From: Cycas panzhihuaensis
Taxonomy: Eukaryota; Cycadophyta
Reading direction: 5' to 3'
DNA: 64,000 bases
Assembly: GCA_023213395.1 (NCBI GenBank)
Contig: CM041465.1
Location: forward strand, 47,313,741 to 47,377,740
Of this stretch, positions 13,762 to 24,325 are shown in pieces. Within the stretch, counting starts at the first letter, position 1. Every line of letters begins with the position of its first letter. The notes under the pieces were generated by a model, which searched no databases, had not been told where the DNA came from, and was given only the letters and a program-made list of their open reading frames with translations. The translations under genes and the position numbers were made by a program.

Positions 13762-14720
13762 AACATCAAAGACTGTATAAGATCTAGCTTAGTTATGGCA
13801 TTAGAGACTTTGGCACATAAGTGAGAGAGGACTTAAGATGTTGATGAATTGTAAATTGCTTTTTAACTTGCAACTTTTAGATTTGACTTTTTGTAAATAT
13901 TATATTTTTAGAAAGTAGTATAGACTCAGGTTTAAAGTAGGGAGTCACTAGTAAATATGTTCTAGATTACATACGTTTGGATGTATGGGGACCAACCCCT
14001 ACAATTTCTTATGGAGGATCATTATACTTTGTCACATTTATAGATGATTACTCCGGAAAGGTATGGATCTATTTTTTGAAAAAGAAATCTAAAGTTTTCA
14101 ATGTATTTAAGTAGTTTAAGGCTCTAGTTGAGAAGTGAACTGGCAAGTTAATCAAATGTTTAAGAACTGATAATAGAGGTAAGTTCAACTCCTTAGAGTT
14201 TGAGAACTATTGCAGAAAAGTTAGGATCGAAAGACATAAGACCACTAACTATACTTTGCAGTAGAATCTCATAGCTAAGCACATGAATAGGACACTCTTA
14301 GAAAGAGTGAGATGCATGATGAGTAATACATATGTGGAGCAAGGCTTATGGGCAGAAGTTGTTCAATCAACTTGTTATTTAGTAAACAGGTCACCATAAC
14401 TTATAATAAACTGTAAGATTCAAGAAAATGTATAGACTAGACATCTACATGACTATTTCAATTTAAAAGCTTTTGGTTGTGATGTTCATGCCTTGACTAA
14501 TAAAAGTCAATGTTTAAAGTAAGACCTGAAATCTAAGAGATATATCTTTGTTGGTTATGGTGATAGAGATGGTGTGAAAGGATACAGGTTGTGGGATCCT
14601 ACTGCTCACAAAATCACTATTAACAGAGATGTTGTATTTGATGAATCTCTCTTTCTAAAATTAGGCAGTGTAGAAGTTGAAGTAAAATAGGAGTAGAAAG
14701 TTGAACATCAATAGGTCAAT
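13762..14720 (+). pseudogene. Copia pre-integrase and integrase of element B
   Basis: After element C the frame resumes with a pre-integrase segment (LWHxRxxHISERGLKML, about 13793-13845). The core then shows IRLDVWGPTP (first Asp), YFVTFIDDYSGKVWIYFLKKK, LRTDNRGKF (second Asp, about 14161-14190) and AKHMNRTLLERVRCMM. In the last block the catalytic Glu of the usual AERMNRT is Lys. Downstream blocks LWAEVVQSTCYLVNRSP, LKAFGCD and YIFVGYGDRDGVKGYRLWDP are clear. TAG stops replace Trp and Gln codons. Confidence 0.93.
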
Positions 14721-15735
14721 CTTGAGACCCAACCAACTTTAGAAATGGAAAAGTAGGAAGATCTTTCTGAAGATAAATCTATAATAGATTTATAGGGGTA
14801 TATGGATACTCCTCCTCAAACTATTAAAATATCTACACAAGTTAATCATCCACCTGACAGGTACAACCTTTCTATTTCTATTACTTTGGTTTCTAATGAT
14901 GGTGAGCCTACATGCTATTAGGAAGCAGTAGATAATATCCATAGTGAGAAGTGGAAGAGGACTATGCAAGAAGATATAGATGCTTTGAAGAAAAATAATT
15001 CATGGGACTTAGTAGAACTTCCATATGGCAGGAAGACTATTAGTTGCAAATGGATTTTTAAGAAGAAAATAGTTGTTGATAGGAAGGTTGATAAATAAAG
15101 GGTAAGATTAGTAGCTAAACGATTTACACAAAAAGTAGGTATTGATTTTCATGAGATTTTTTTACCAGTTATTAAACTTATTTTAATTTAGGTTCTGTTA
15201 GCATTGGTAGCTTCTCTTGATTTGGAGTTGGAGTAGTTAGATGTAAAAATAACTTTTCTACATAGAGATTTAGATGAGAAGATCTATATAGATTATCTAG
15301 AAGGGTTTGTACAAGATGGTAGGAAAAGACTTATTTGCAAGCTCAAGAAATCATTGTATAGCCTAAAGTAATCACCCAGACAATGGTATAGGAAGTTTGA
15401 TGCCTTTATGGAGAGCCAAAATTTCAAAAAAAGTGAGTATGATCATTGTGTTTACTTTAAATTCTTAGACAATAGCTTATTCATTATCTTGGTATTATAT
15501 GTTGATGACATATTGGTTGCAAGCAAGAGCAAGACAGAAATCAACAAGTTAAAGGCTCAATTGGCTAGGACTTTTGATATGAAAGATTTAGAAGCTACAA
15601 AACAAATCTCAGGTATGCATATATATAGAGATAAGAAAAATGATAAGCTATGGTTATCACAGTAGAAATATACAGAGAAAGTGCTAACCAAATTTAATAT
15701 GGCAAATATGAAACCAGTGAGTATCCTGTTGGCTT
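14721..15735 (+). pseudogene. Copia reverse transcriptase of element B
   Basis: Blocks in order are MQEDIDALKKNNSWDLVELP (about 14964-15023), KWIFKKK, RLVAKRFTQK, a degraded QLDVKxAFLHGDL (LDVKITFLHRDLDEKIYID, about 15237-15290), KKSLYSLK-SPRQWYRKFD, and the active site ILVLYVDDILVASKSK (about 15490-15535), which is intact YVDD. The open stretch 15408-15665 carries the YVDD and the following MKDLEATKQISGMHI. A dozen or so stops, mostly TAG, disable the rest. Confidence 0.94.
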
Positions 15736-16433
15736 CACATTTCAAGCTTTCTTAGAGTATGAGTCCTAGTAATGAAGAAGAAAAGGATTATATGTCTCAT
15801 GTACCTTATGCCAGTGTAATAGGAAGTTTGATATATACCATGGTATGTACAAGACCTGACATCTCATATGCAGTCAATGTAGTTAGTAGGTTTATGGTAA
15901 ATCCAGAAAAGGAACATTAGGTAGCAGTGAATTGGGTGCTTTGATATTTGAGGGGTATAAGTAATCAAGTTTATGGATATGTTGATTCAGGCTTTATAGG
16001 AGATTTAGATAAGAGAACGCCTACTTCAGGTTATGCGTTTACTCTTGCAAATGGTCTAATTAGTTGGATGTCAAAATTGTAGAGTACAATTGCATTATCA
16101 ACTAGAGAAGCAGAATATATTGCTACAGCACATGCTTATAAGGAAGCAATCTAGTTATAGGGTTTATTGGTTGAGCTTAGAGAGAAGTAGAAAAAGGTAA
16201 AGGTATTTTGTAATAGTCAAAATTGGATTTACTTAACAAAGAATATAACTTATTATAGTAGGACAAAGCATATTACTCTCAAGTACTATTTTGTTAGATA
16301 GGTTGTGGAAGTAGGTAGAGTGGCAGTTGAGAAGGTTAACACAAAACATAATTATGTTAATCTATTTATAAAACTAATACTATTAGAGAAATTCAAATGG
16401 TATTTGACTTCTCTTGGCTTGCAGAAAAAGTGA
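15736..16433 (+). pseudogene. Copia RNase H of element B
   Basis: Recognisable blocks are YASVIGSLIYTMVCTRPDISYAV, GYVDSGFIGDLDKRTPTSGYAF (catalytic Asp region), STREAEYIATAHAYKEAI (Glu region), a degraded CDNQ as CNSQN, and RTKHITLKYYFVR. A TGA at 16431-16433 is likely the original end of pol, just ahead of the polypurine tract. Several internal TAG stops are present. Confidence 0.92.
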
Positions 16434-16470
16434 TGAATGGTCTAAGAAAGGTATCAGGTAAATTATTGTC

Positions 16471-16481
16471 AAGGTGGAGAT
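16471..16481 (+). promoter_or_regulatory. Polypurine tract of element B
   Basis: AAGGTGGAGAT immediately precedes the 3' LTR. This is the typical Copia form AAGGTGGAGATTG. Confidence 0.9.
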
Positions 16482-17144
16482 TGTTAAATAATATGATAAC
16501 AATGTTTTAGAGGCTAAAATTTTGATAGGTTGGCAATGCAGTTCCCCCCCTAAACTTTCACGAGGGGATCTAAGTAGGGTAAGATCCCCCCTTGGCTAAA
16601 GGATATAGGAGGAGATAGAATCCCCCCCTCATAAAGAGGGGGTTTAAGCGTGGTAACTTCTGACCAAAAAATCTAGCATTGTAAAACATACTAAATTATA
16701 AAAAGAATCAAGGTCATTCATTCTAAAATACTCCAGATTTGATGGTCCAGAGTTATGCCTTGTATAACTCTCTTATATAGCTCAATTTAGGGTGTTTTTT
16801 TATTATGTTAATAGTGTCCAGTGTATAAGGTGTACCATATTAAGTAGAGGTAGCTAGTTGTTATTTTCAGGAGTATTCTACTATAGATTATATATGTTTC
16901 TCCATTCTTAGATAATAAAGATTGATATCTTTCCTGTGTAGATGTTTCCATAGTGCACTACTAGGGTTTTACCACATTATATTGGGTGTATATGTAATAC
17001 TTTAGCTTTATAATTCATTTTATTGTATTATCTCTGGTTTAAAAACTTGCATGTTAAATTTCAATTTTGATTTCCATAACTCATTACAAAATCGTTTAGA
17101 TCTTGGTGATGGTTTCTGGTTATTGGGATCCGATTTTCTTAACA
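16482..17144 (+). repeat. 3' LTR of element B
   Basis: A 663-bp copy of 5738-6403, starting TGTTAAATAATA and ending CTTAACA. It is followed by the duplication CCATT (17145-17149). The GC-rich block lies at about 16540-16660. Confidence 0.93.
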
Positions 17145-17149
17145 CCATT

Positions 17150-17680
17150 AAAGAATCTAATGGCAAAAATAAAAACTTGTTCTTTTTAAATTATAGTGCC
17201 TAAACACCTTTTAAAGATAGGTATGTTGACTTGCTCTCTTATTTATTGATCAAATGAAATACCACTATATAATAGTGCTAATATTAAATAATAATACAAA
17301 TTTATCATTATTATATATTAGAACAACTCCCATGAAGATTCAACCTAATAAGTTTAAGGATGTTAGCGAATGTAATAAATCCATACTTCATATTGATTAT
17401 ATTCACAAAGTTAAGGATAAAGTTATTATCATAGTCAAAGCCAGTAATGGTAAGGAGAAAATGATTCATGATGTATTGCTTATTACTAGTTTAAAAAAGA
17501 ACTTGCAATCTATAAAGCAAATTATAGAGTAATAATGCATATTATAGTTTGATAATGGAGAGTATTTGATCATGGATAAGTTACAAAATAAAATAGTCAC
17601 TAAGAATGGTTGAATGACATCTAATAAATTATTTAAATTAATAATAACTCCTAAGAATTAAGTGTTAAATATCACTTTAA
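17150..17680 (+). pseudogene. Protease part of element A
   Basis: Sequence continues the gag frame of A after the B insertion. Codons at about 17185-17215 resemble the Gag-protease linker NLFF. The segment 17437-17532 reads MIHDVLLITSLKKNLQSIKQ, matching the C-terminal end of Copia protease (NVLYVPDLKxNLLSIGQL). The DSG active site is not recognisable. Confidence 0.7.
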
Positions 17681-18960
17681 AAAATGATAGTATATTTTGG
17701 TATCATAGATATAAACATTTTAATTATAGAGGCCCAATAACACTTAGAAATAAACCCATAGTCTAAGGACTTCCTTTAATTAAAAGAAGTGATGAGATAT
17801 ATAAAGGATGTATGTTTGGCAAACATCAAAGGGATAAGTTTTCTATCTTTAAACACATGACCAATGCATCTTTGGATTTAGTGCATATTAATTTATATAG
17901 TCTAATGAATACTCCTTCACTTGTATAAGCATTATGCTTTATGGAATTGATTGATGATTATACTAGGAAAATTTAGTTCTTGTTCTTGAAGCATAAGTCT
18001 AAATCCTTTATTAAATTTGTTGAGTTTTAAACAATGGTTAAAATATAGAGTGGTTACAAATTGTAGGTGCTTTAATTAAACAATAGAAGAGATTTCCAAT
18101 GATAAAAGATTTCTAATATAAGCCTAACATTTGATAACAATAAACAATTTTGTATATGCCACAATAAAATAGAGTGGTAGAAAGAAATAATCACATCATT
18201 ATTAAATAGTATGGTGAATGTTAAAGGCTAAAGAATTTAGTAATGAATTCTAGGTAAAAGTAATAAACACGACTATTTATTTATTGAATTAGAGTCCTAC
18301 TAAAGATTTAGTAGAAAAAACTCCTAAAAAGGTGTGGATAGGTTTTAAACATATATTTATCAACTTAAAAGTTTTTTATCACTTGTCTTGTTCTTACATT
18401 CTTAATAAGAAGAGAAGAAATTTAAATACAAACAATATTAAATATATCTTTATTAGTTACTTGAGTGAGCAAAAAGCATATAGGTTTTTTAATCTAGTAT
18501 CCAAAAAGTTTTATGTTAGTTAGGATATAATCTTTAATGAATATCATACCTATAGGAAAGATCTTATAAATTATAAAGGAAAGGAAGTGATGGTTAAAGT
18601 AGAGGCTCTTCAACCTACATTAACTAGACACTACACTAGTCAACCAACAATCAACACCAACTAAAGTACTTAATTAATATCCATTAGAGCTAAGGCTAGC
18701 CAAAGTACTCAACCAATATCCACTAGAGCCAGTAGCAATCATATTTCTTAACAAACATCATATGAACCTAATACTGCCGAGAGTTCTCAAGTTTAGCAGA
18801 AAGTTCTTAAGTGGTTTATTAAAAGGCATGATCTAACTAACATTATTAATGATTTGAAAAGAAGAGTGGAAACATCATAAACTCAAGTCAATTATCCTTT
18901 GATAACTCAAGATTTGCATGAAAATAAACATCAAACATCTAAAAAAACAAGCCAAAGTAA
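17681..18960 (+). pseudogene. Pre-integrase and integrase of element A
   Basis: The pre-integrase block is seen as FWYHRYKHFNYRGP, then GLPLIKRSDEIYKGCMFGKH (zinc Cys partly lost) and KHMTNASLDLVHINLYSLMN. The first catalytic Asp of the usual HxDxxGP is Asn here. FMELIDDYTRKI is next, then a very worn core. The segment at 18330-18520 includes a late integrase region with KYIFISYLSEQKAYRFFN. Stops are dense, so no function is possible. Confidence 0.8.
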
Positions 18961-19511
18961 AGAGTAGATATAAGCAATGGAGGTCGAATATGATACCTTG
19001 ATTTAGAATAAAACTTAGAGTTTAGTTTAATTAACTATTGACATAAAAGTTGTAGGTACCAAATAGGTGTTTAAAACTAATATTGATGATATACTTAATA
19101 AATATGAAGTAAGATTTATTGTGAAAGGATATGCTTAGTAAGAAGGCATAAATTATGATAAGACATTTATACTAGTAGTTAGGATGGATACAAATGAAGT
19201 ATCTTAGTGGTTGTTGCATAATAAAATTGGATAGTTTTTAAGATGGATGTAAGGTTGACCTTCCTTAATAGATTTATTAATATGAAAATCTTTGTTGCAT
19301 GGCCATAGGGATTCAAGGTTAAAGGATAAGAAAATATTATGTGTAGGTTAGAGAAAGTACTATATGGTCTCAAACAAGCTCATAGAGCTTGATATGCTAG
19401 GATAAATAAATACTTCCATGATAGGAGGTTCCAAAAGAGTCCTTTAGATTCTAACTTATATATAAAAATGAAAGGGATATCTATCTTAATATATGTATAT
19501 ATATATATATA
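18961..19511 (+). pseudogene. Reverse transcriptase N-terminal part of element A
   Basis: From the ATG at 18978 a Copia RT N-terminus is readable: MEVEYDTLI, KxKVVGTK-VFKTN, NKYEVRFIVKGYA, EGINYDKTF, a worn substrate-binding block, LYGLKQA as a frameshifted VLYGLKQAH (about 19357-19384), and LYIKMKGISILIYV just before the active site. The YVDD itself is lost in a TA microsatellite (19490-19511). RT resumes only after 27456. Confidence 0.85.
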
Positions 19512-19843
19512 TGTTAGAATATTAATGTACATTTGATCTATCCCATATACAAGTGGGTCCTACTCTTCCATCATGACTTGTATTATAAATACACAATATT
19601 GTATATCATATTGTAATGATGTTATAATAATGTTATGTTAATACAAGAAGGTACCTTAAGGGTACTGTTCAATCTTGTTGAGGTGTTCTATTCTGTTTGC
19701 CAATATCTTATTGTAGGTCTATTTCCAACAATACATACATATATATACATACACATACGCCTACACACACACACACACACATATATCTGTATGTGTGTGT
19801 GTGTTTGTGTATATGTGTATATGTGTATATGTGTGTGTCTATC

Positions 19844-19876
<33 letters not shown>

Positions 19877-19877
19877 G
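19490..19877. repeat. Compound microsatellite at the YVDD region of element A, split by a solo LTR
   Basis: A TA run (19490-19511), then the solo LTR (19512-19730), then ATACATACATATATA, a CA run (about 19764-19781), TG runs, TA and a GA run (about 19859-19876). It replaces the expected RT active-site codons of element A. Confidence 0.9.
19512..19730. repeat. Solo LTR inside the microsatellite
   Basis: A 219-bp block begins TGTTAGAATATT and ends TTCCAACA. The two ends form the imperfect inverted terminal repeat typical of LTRs. A TATA-like TATTATAAATACAC (about 19583) fits an LTR promoter. No internal sequence or partner LTR adjoins it. Flanks ATATA and ATACA could be a duplication with one change, but the surrounding repeat makes this weak. 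It shares GGTACCTTAAGGGT with the LTR near 57730. Confidence 0.7.
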
Positions 19878-19913
19878 TTATAGTAGATGGATGATAATAA
19901 AGTTTAGGAGGAA
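19878..19913 (+). pseudogene. RT remnant of element A just after the YVDD region
   Basis: A short stretch with GTAGATGGATGAT, reminiscent of the Val-Asp-Asp codons. It ends at TATAT (19914-19918), where Copia D is inserted. Confidence 0.45.
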
Positions 19914-19918
19914 TATAT

Positions 19919-20230
19919 TGAAGGAATGATAGATCTAGGAGATAAATCACTCACATGCACATAATGGCAATGGAGAATGAAAAAGAAGATGAAACAAGAT
20001 ATGAGAGCAAGCTTGGAGGTGAGAATGAATAATGACTCCTTCCTTGAGATTTCACTTTTTATTATTGAGGGTGAGCATTAGGGTTAGGATTTTCTCGCTT
20101 AATGACATGAACCTAAAATTACATCTAAATGCACATAAAGTACATTTCATTAAGAGACTAATGTTAATAATATATCCTAAGGTTACATAATTAATCTACA
20201 CAAATTACCTTGATACATTAACCTCTTTTA
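19919..20230 (-). repeat. 3' LTR of element D
   Basis: 312 bp. In + orientation it starts TGAAGGAATGAT and ends CCTCTTTTA, the last bases being mutated from CTTTCA of the other copy. Confidence 0.95.
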
Positions 20231-20243
20231 ATCTCCCCCTTAA
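20231..20243 (-). promoter_or_regulatory. Polypurine tract of element D
   Basis: Reads TTAAGGGGGAGAT on the minus strand, directly before its 3' LTR. Confidence 0.9.
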
Positions 20244-20645
20244 TGGTGGAAGGTCATTTTTAGAAAATCTATTCTACAAGGTCTTCATTTAAGCCTCATT
20301 ATTAAATTGAAATTCTAAATAACACTTTTATGGAAAAACCCTCTAAGATCTATAGCCCCTTTTATAAATCAAAATGGCTAAGGTAGCTCTTTGATGTAGC
20401 CGATAAGTCGCTTAAATGTGCAATTACAATGCTAAGTCTCCATATATTATTTGGTCATCCCCTTATACCCTTTTGGGTTTTCACAGGTTCTGATTTTCTA
20501 AAACAAGTACAACCCTTATCCTTCTATGCCCACATGGGGTTTTCACAAAGAGGATAGATCAGAGACTTACTCTTATTCTTCCATGCCTACAAGGGCTTTT
20601 CATGAAGAGAATAGAGTATGATGATCCTATTGCCATCTTCTTTGA
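20244..20645 (-). other. 3' untranslated region of element D
   Basis: About 400 bp between the pol stop and the polypurine tract, with no coding pattern. It is shared with element G (41177-41611). Confidence 0.65.
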
Positions 20646-21188
20646 TCAATCGAAGATAGAGGCCCTAAGGCCGAGCTGCCTTTGAAACTATTCAAACTTC
20701 ACCCTTTGCAGTGATTTGGTGAAGATATCAGTCACTTGATCTACTATGGGATAGTAATCTGATTGAATTATGCTATTATGAACAATTTCCCTAATCCTGT
20801 AGACTTTCATACTTATATGTTTAGTATGATTGTGAAATACATGATTTTTCACCATGCAGGTTGCTAATTGATTATCTACATGAAGACTCGTAGGACTTGT
20901 TTAGGTGATATTCAATGTTTCCAATAATTTTCTCAACCATATCACCTCTTTACTGGTCTCAAAAGTGGTAATGTATTCAGCTTCAGTAGTTGAATCTGTA
21001 ACTATCTTCTGTCGTCTAGATCTCTATGATATTGGTGTTGTTCCAAGAAACGTTACATACCCAGTCATAGATCTTCCTATATCTTTATCTCTCGCAAAGT
21101 CTAAGTCTGTGTATGTAGAAAGCTTGAGGTCTGAATTAGGTTCATACAACAGACCATATTTGCTAGTCGTCTTAAGGTATCTCAACAC
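20646..21188 (-). pseudogene. Copia RNase H of element D
   Basis: The minus-strand reading gives LRYLKTTSKYGLLYEPNSDL, then a DLDFARDKDIGRS block where the catalytic Asp context is kept, STTEAEYITTFETSKEVIWL (Glu region), HVDNQLATCMVKNHVFHN, TKHISMKVYRIREIV, and DQVTDIFTKSLQ. It ends with a stop at 20646-20648. Three or more stops are present. The homologous frame of element G is almost completely open and serves as a guide. Confidence 0.92.
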
Positions 21189-21404
21189 TCACACTACTAC
21201 CTGCCAATGATTCTGCTTAGGATTTATTACGTAACCAGCAAGAATGCCGAGAGAGTGAATAATATCTGGCTTTGTATTGGTAGTGTAGATGAGACTACCT
21301 ATAAGTTTCATGTAGAGTGTTGTGTCTACCTCCCTAGTGTGACCTTCAGCTAAGAGTTTGGTGTTAGGATCCATAGGTAACATCACTGGTCAAGCATCTT
21401 CTAA
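21189..21404 (-). pseudogene. RT C-terminal connection of element D
   Basis: An open stretch reading PMDPNTKLLAEGHTREVDTT followed by KLIGSLIYTTNTKPDIIHSL and NPKQNHWQ. This is the well-conserved Copia segment between RT and RNase H. A stop separates it from the main RT frame. Confidence 0.93.
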
Positions 21405-22139
21405 CTAAAACTTGGTTAGAAGATCATTAATGTATTTTTCTTGGGATAGGAAAAATTTTCCATTCTTTTGTGTTACTTCAATTTCCAAGTAATATTTCAT
21501 CAAATCGAGGTTAGACAATTCAAATATTTTGTCAAGGTCCTTTTTCAGCTGGCTTATTTCCTGTTCATTATTACCCGCTACTAGCATGTCATCCACAAAG
21601 ATTATGAGATAAGTGACTTTATCCTTATAGCGCTTGATGAACAACATTGCATTAATATCTTGATAGTCACAAACCTCGTATCCAAGTTGCCTCATCCTTT
21701 CAGACAACTTAGCAAACCAAGCGCAAGGGGCTTGTTTAAGGCCATACAAGGACTTTTTGAGCTTGTAAACCTTATGCTCTTGACCTTCAATCTCATATCC
21801 TTCTGGCTGAGCCATGTAAATTTCTTCTTCAAGATCTCCATTGAGAAATGTAGTCTTAATATCGAGTTGGTGGATTTTCCAACCCTGTTGAGCAGCCAAG
21901 GCCATAAGAGTTCTAATTGTAGGCCATTTGGTTATAGGTGCAAAGACTTCAGTGTAGTCGATGCCTTCCCTTTGTGTAAATCCTTTTGCTACCAACCTTG
22001 CCTTATGTTTTTCAAGGGTGCCATCTGATCTATATTTGTTTTTGAACACCCATTTATTTTGAACTACCTTTCTGCCAAGTGGTAGATCAACAAGCTCCCA
22101 TGTACTGTTCTTGATAAGAGATTGGTACTCTTCGTTCAT
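21405..22139 (-). pseudogene. Copia reverse transcriptase of element D, 244-residue open frame
   Basis: The best preserved RT of the window. Residues 1-20 carry the NSTWELVDLP start of the RVT_2 domain, then KWVFKNKYRSDG (29-40), ARLVAKGFTQREGIDY (47-62), QLDIKTTFLNGDLEEEIYMA (91-110), the LYGLKQAPCAW block (131-141), and the active site FVDDMLVAGN (181-190). Both catalytic Asp are present. The end SQEKYINDLLTKF is followed by a stop. The true N-terminus is the polyprotein upstream, so the Met chosen here is only the first in the open stretch. It could fold as RT, but expression as part of Pol is blocked. Confidence 0.95.
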
Positions 22140-22528
22140 GGAGTTTCTCCAAGCTATATGCTTTACAACTTCTTAGTACATTAAGGGCTCTTCATTAAGA
22201 GTAAGGCACAATTCTGCTGGTTCAAGCTCATTTTATAATGATTCCTGCATCCTTGCTCTATGGACACTTCGAGTGCCAGTTTGCCCACCTCATCTAGGCT
22301 TCTCAAGATCCTCGAGTTGGGAATGATGTCCTCATTTCCCCAACTTCTTGGTTCTCATCATATTCATTAAAATGATTATTTTATGAGGAGGATGTTGATG
22401 TGCCTAAGGAAGATGGTCCTTCTACCATTGTTTGCTTTTATCAACTGAAGGTAGAGATGATGGTTCTTCTATAATAGCTTTGCCTTTATCAACTCTGTTA
22501 TGTTCAAAAGATGGTGTTGGATGTGCAC
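22140..22528 (-). pseudogene. Integrase-RT linker of element D
   Basis: A low-conservation Pro/Ser/acid-rich linker typical between Copia integrase and RT, with several stops and indels relative to 43100-43560 of element G. Confidence 0.7.
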
Positions 22529-23533
22529 TCATTGGTTCAGAGTCATAGCTTGTATCCTCCAAGGCTCTATTGTCAGCTTCCAATATTTGGAGTAATTTAT
22601 GTCTGTTTCCCCAAATTTTAGAATCTGAACATCATACTTGATAACATTATTGTAGCGGCATGAGGGTACTATGGAGTCTAATTTAAGTAACTGATCCTCT
22701 CTCTCCGCAAAAATGACATCTCTAGTAATAATAATTTTTTGTTGTGAAGGTATGAAGACCTTATACCCTTTCTTATCCATAGGGTATCTAACAAAGATGC
22801 CTTTAAGTGCCCTTGGCTGGAGTTTATTGCGATCTGAATCCAGAATATGGGCATAGCATGTAGAGCCAAAAATTTTAAAGTAGTGAATAATGGGGGCTTG
22901 TCCTGACCACTTTTCATTAGGTGATTGTGCTTCCTTTGATGGGCTTATAGCATTGATATAATAAATAGCTATCCAAATTGCTTCAACCCATAAATAGGTA
23001 GGTACATTTTTATATATTAACATAGCATGAGCCATGTTCATGATTGTCCTCTTCATGCGCTTGGCAACTCCATTTTGTTGTGGGGTACCTGTTACTATTG
23101 TTTGATGCTTGATGCCATTGTCTCGAAGGTAGGTTTCAAACTCATGTGAGGTATATTTGCCACCATTATCAGTTCGAAAACATTTGAGTTGATAACCTAA
23201 CTTTTTTTCAGTAAGAACTTTGAATTCATTGAATATACTGAATGCTTCATCTTTCTTGTGTAGAAAAGCTACCCATACTTTTCTAGTGAAATCATCAATG
23301 AAAGAGATATAATATAGTTTGCCCTTCAATGAAGGAATGGGTATTGGCCCGCACAAATGATAGTGTACCAATTGTAATGGATGGCTCGATTTCCACTGAC
23401 TTTTGGAAAAGGGTTGTCGATGAGATTTGGCAATGATACAAGTTTCACATTTAAAGGGCTTAGAGGAAAACTTTGGAAGGTTTGGAAGAGTGTTAGAAAG
23501 ATCTCTAAGTATATCAATATGAACATGGCCCAT
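22529..23533 (-). pseudogene. Copia integrase of element D, 334-residue open frame
   Basis: Residues 1-35 hold the end of the zinc-binding part (MGHVHIDIL ... CETC). The catalytic core starts at VHYHLCGP, where the first Asp of the usual HxDxCGP is His (residue 59). YYISFIDDFTRKVWVAFLHK follows (74-93), then FRTDNGGKYTSHEFE with the second Asp at 122, and GVAKRMKRTIMNMAHAML with Lys at 158 where the catalytic Glu belongs. Spacing between positions 122 and 158 is the normal 35 residues. Two of three DDE residues are thus replaced, so the frame is open but catalytically dead. The later block FGSTCYAHI is intact. The frame ends at 22529. Confidence 0.95.
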
Positions 23534-23695
23534 ACAAGCATGCCAAAGAGCTTCTCATGACAACGTTGGATGGGTCAAGATGGAATTAAATGTAAATTCT
23601 TCATTGGCACAAGGGCTTTGGGCACAATGAGCTTCAGAAGATGGAGAGCCATTCAGTCGAAAGAGTTTGCCAGAGAGATGTCCAGTCAAAACCAC
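23534..23695 (-). pseudogene. Pre-integrase segment of element D
   Basis: A short segment reading into LWHACMGHVHIDIL with the first His of the zinc site. A stop and probable frameshift separate it from the protease frame upstream. Confidence 0.75.
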
Positions 23696-24325
23696 CTAAT
23701 TAGTTGGAGGGTGAATGACCTTAAGAGTCTGGTCATTTGCAGTTACACTCAAATCAAATCCACAAGAAATAAGTGTGGATAAAGAGAGTAGGTTTTGTTT
23801 GAGATTGGGTATATATAAGACATCAAGCAATGTAAAATCTTCTAAGCACAGGAGTTTCAAAGTAATGTTGCCAATTACTTCAATAGGTTGTTGTGATTTA
23901 TCAGCCATGTGAATAACTCCATGAATATTTGAGTCAAATATTTGATATAGACTGTGATTGCATGTCATATGTTGAGTTGCTCCTGTGTCCATGATCCACT
24001 GTACATTGATTGAAGCCAGATTATTGGAAATTCCAATAGGACTTGGCATTGGTGAAGGGAATTCACAAGTGACATATCCACACTGAGCTTCAAAGTATCT
24101 CTTTGGTTGGTCAATGGCATTTGATGTTGAAGATCCCTCAATTCTTTGAATGTGTGCTTGTATAAAACTTGCACCACTAAAGGATTCTTCACAAGTTTCT
24201 TTAACATTGTGAGCTCCATGTTTTGGTTGGAACTTGGTCAACTTATAAGTGGCAGTTCTATAATCTTTTGCTAAGTGTCCTTTACGATTACACTGATAAC
24301 ACATAATAGTTTGATTACCAGTCAA
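23696..24325 (-). pseudogene. Gag zinc knuckle and protease of element D, 209-residue open frame
   Basis: Residues 9-22 read CYQCNRKGHLAKDY, a CX2CX4HX4C knuckle whose last Cys is Tyr. A linker of about 95 residues follows, then the aspartic protease at WIMDTGATQHMTCNHS (about residues 110-125) with the intact DTG of Copia proteases. The domain ends with LDVLYIPNLKQNLLSLSTLI (about 170-189), the usual end block. In the family this joins Gag to Pol in one polyprotein. Confidence 0.94.

Larger units (their letters stand above)
5738..17144 (+). mobile_element. Element B: Copia retrotransposon nested in A
   Basis: Plus-strand Ty1/Copia element with LTRs 5738-6403 and 16482-17144, a primer-binding site, a polypurine tract, and a perfect CCATT duplication (5733-5737 and 17145-17149). 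The internal order is gag, zinc knuckle, protease, integrase, RT, RNase H. The Ty3/Gypsy element C (about 7678-13756) interrupts it between protease and the pre-integrase segment. Without C the element is about 5.3 kb, a normal Copia length. All domains carry in-frame stops and it cannot move by itself. Confidence 0.93.

Noticed and set aside
19697-19894. Open frames with His-Thr, Cys-Val and Arg-Glu repeats
   Set aside because: Microsatellite translations (CA, TG, GA).
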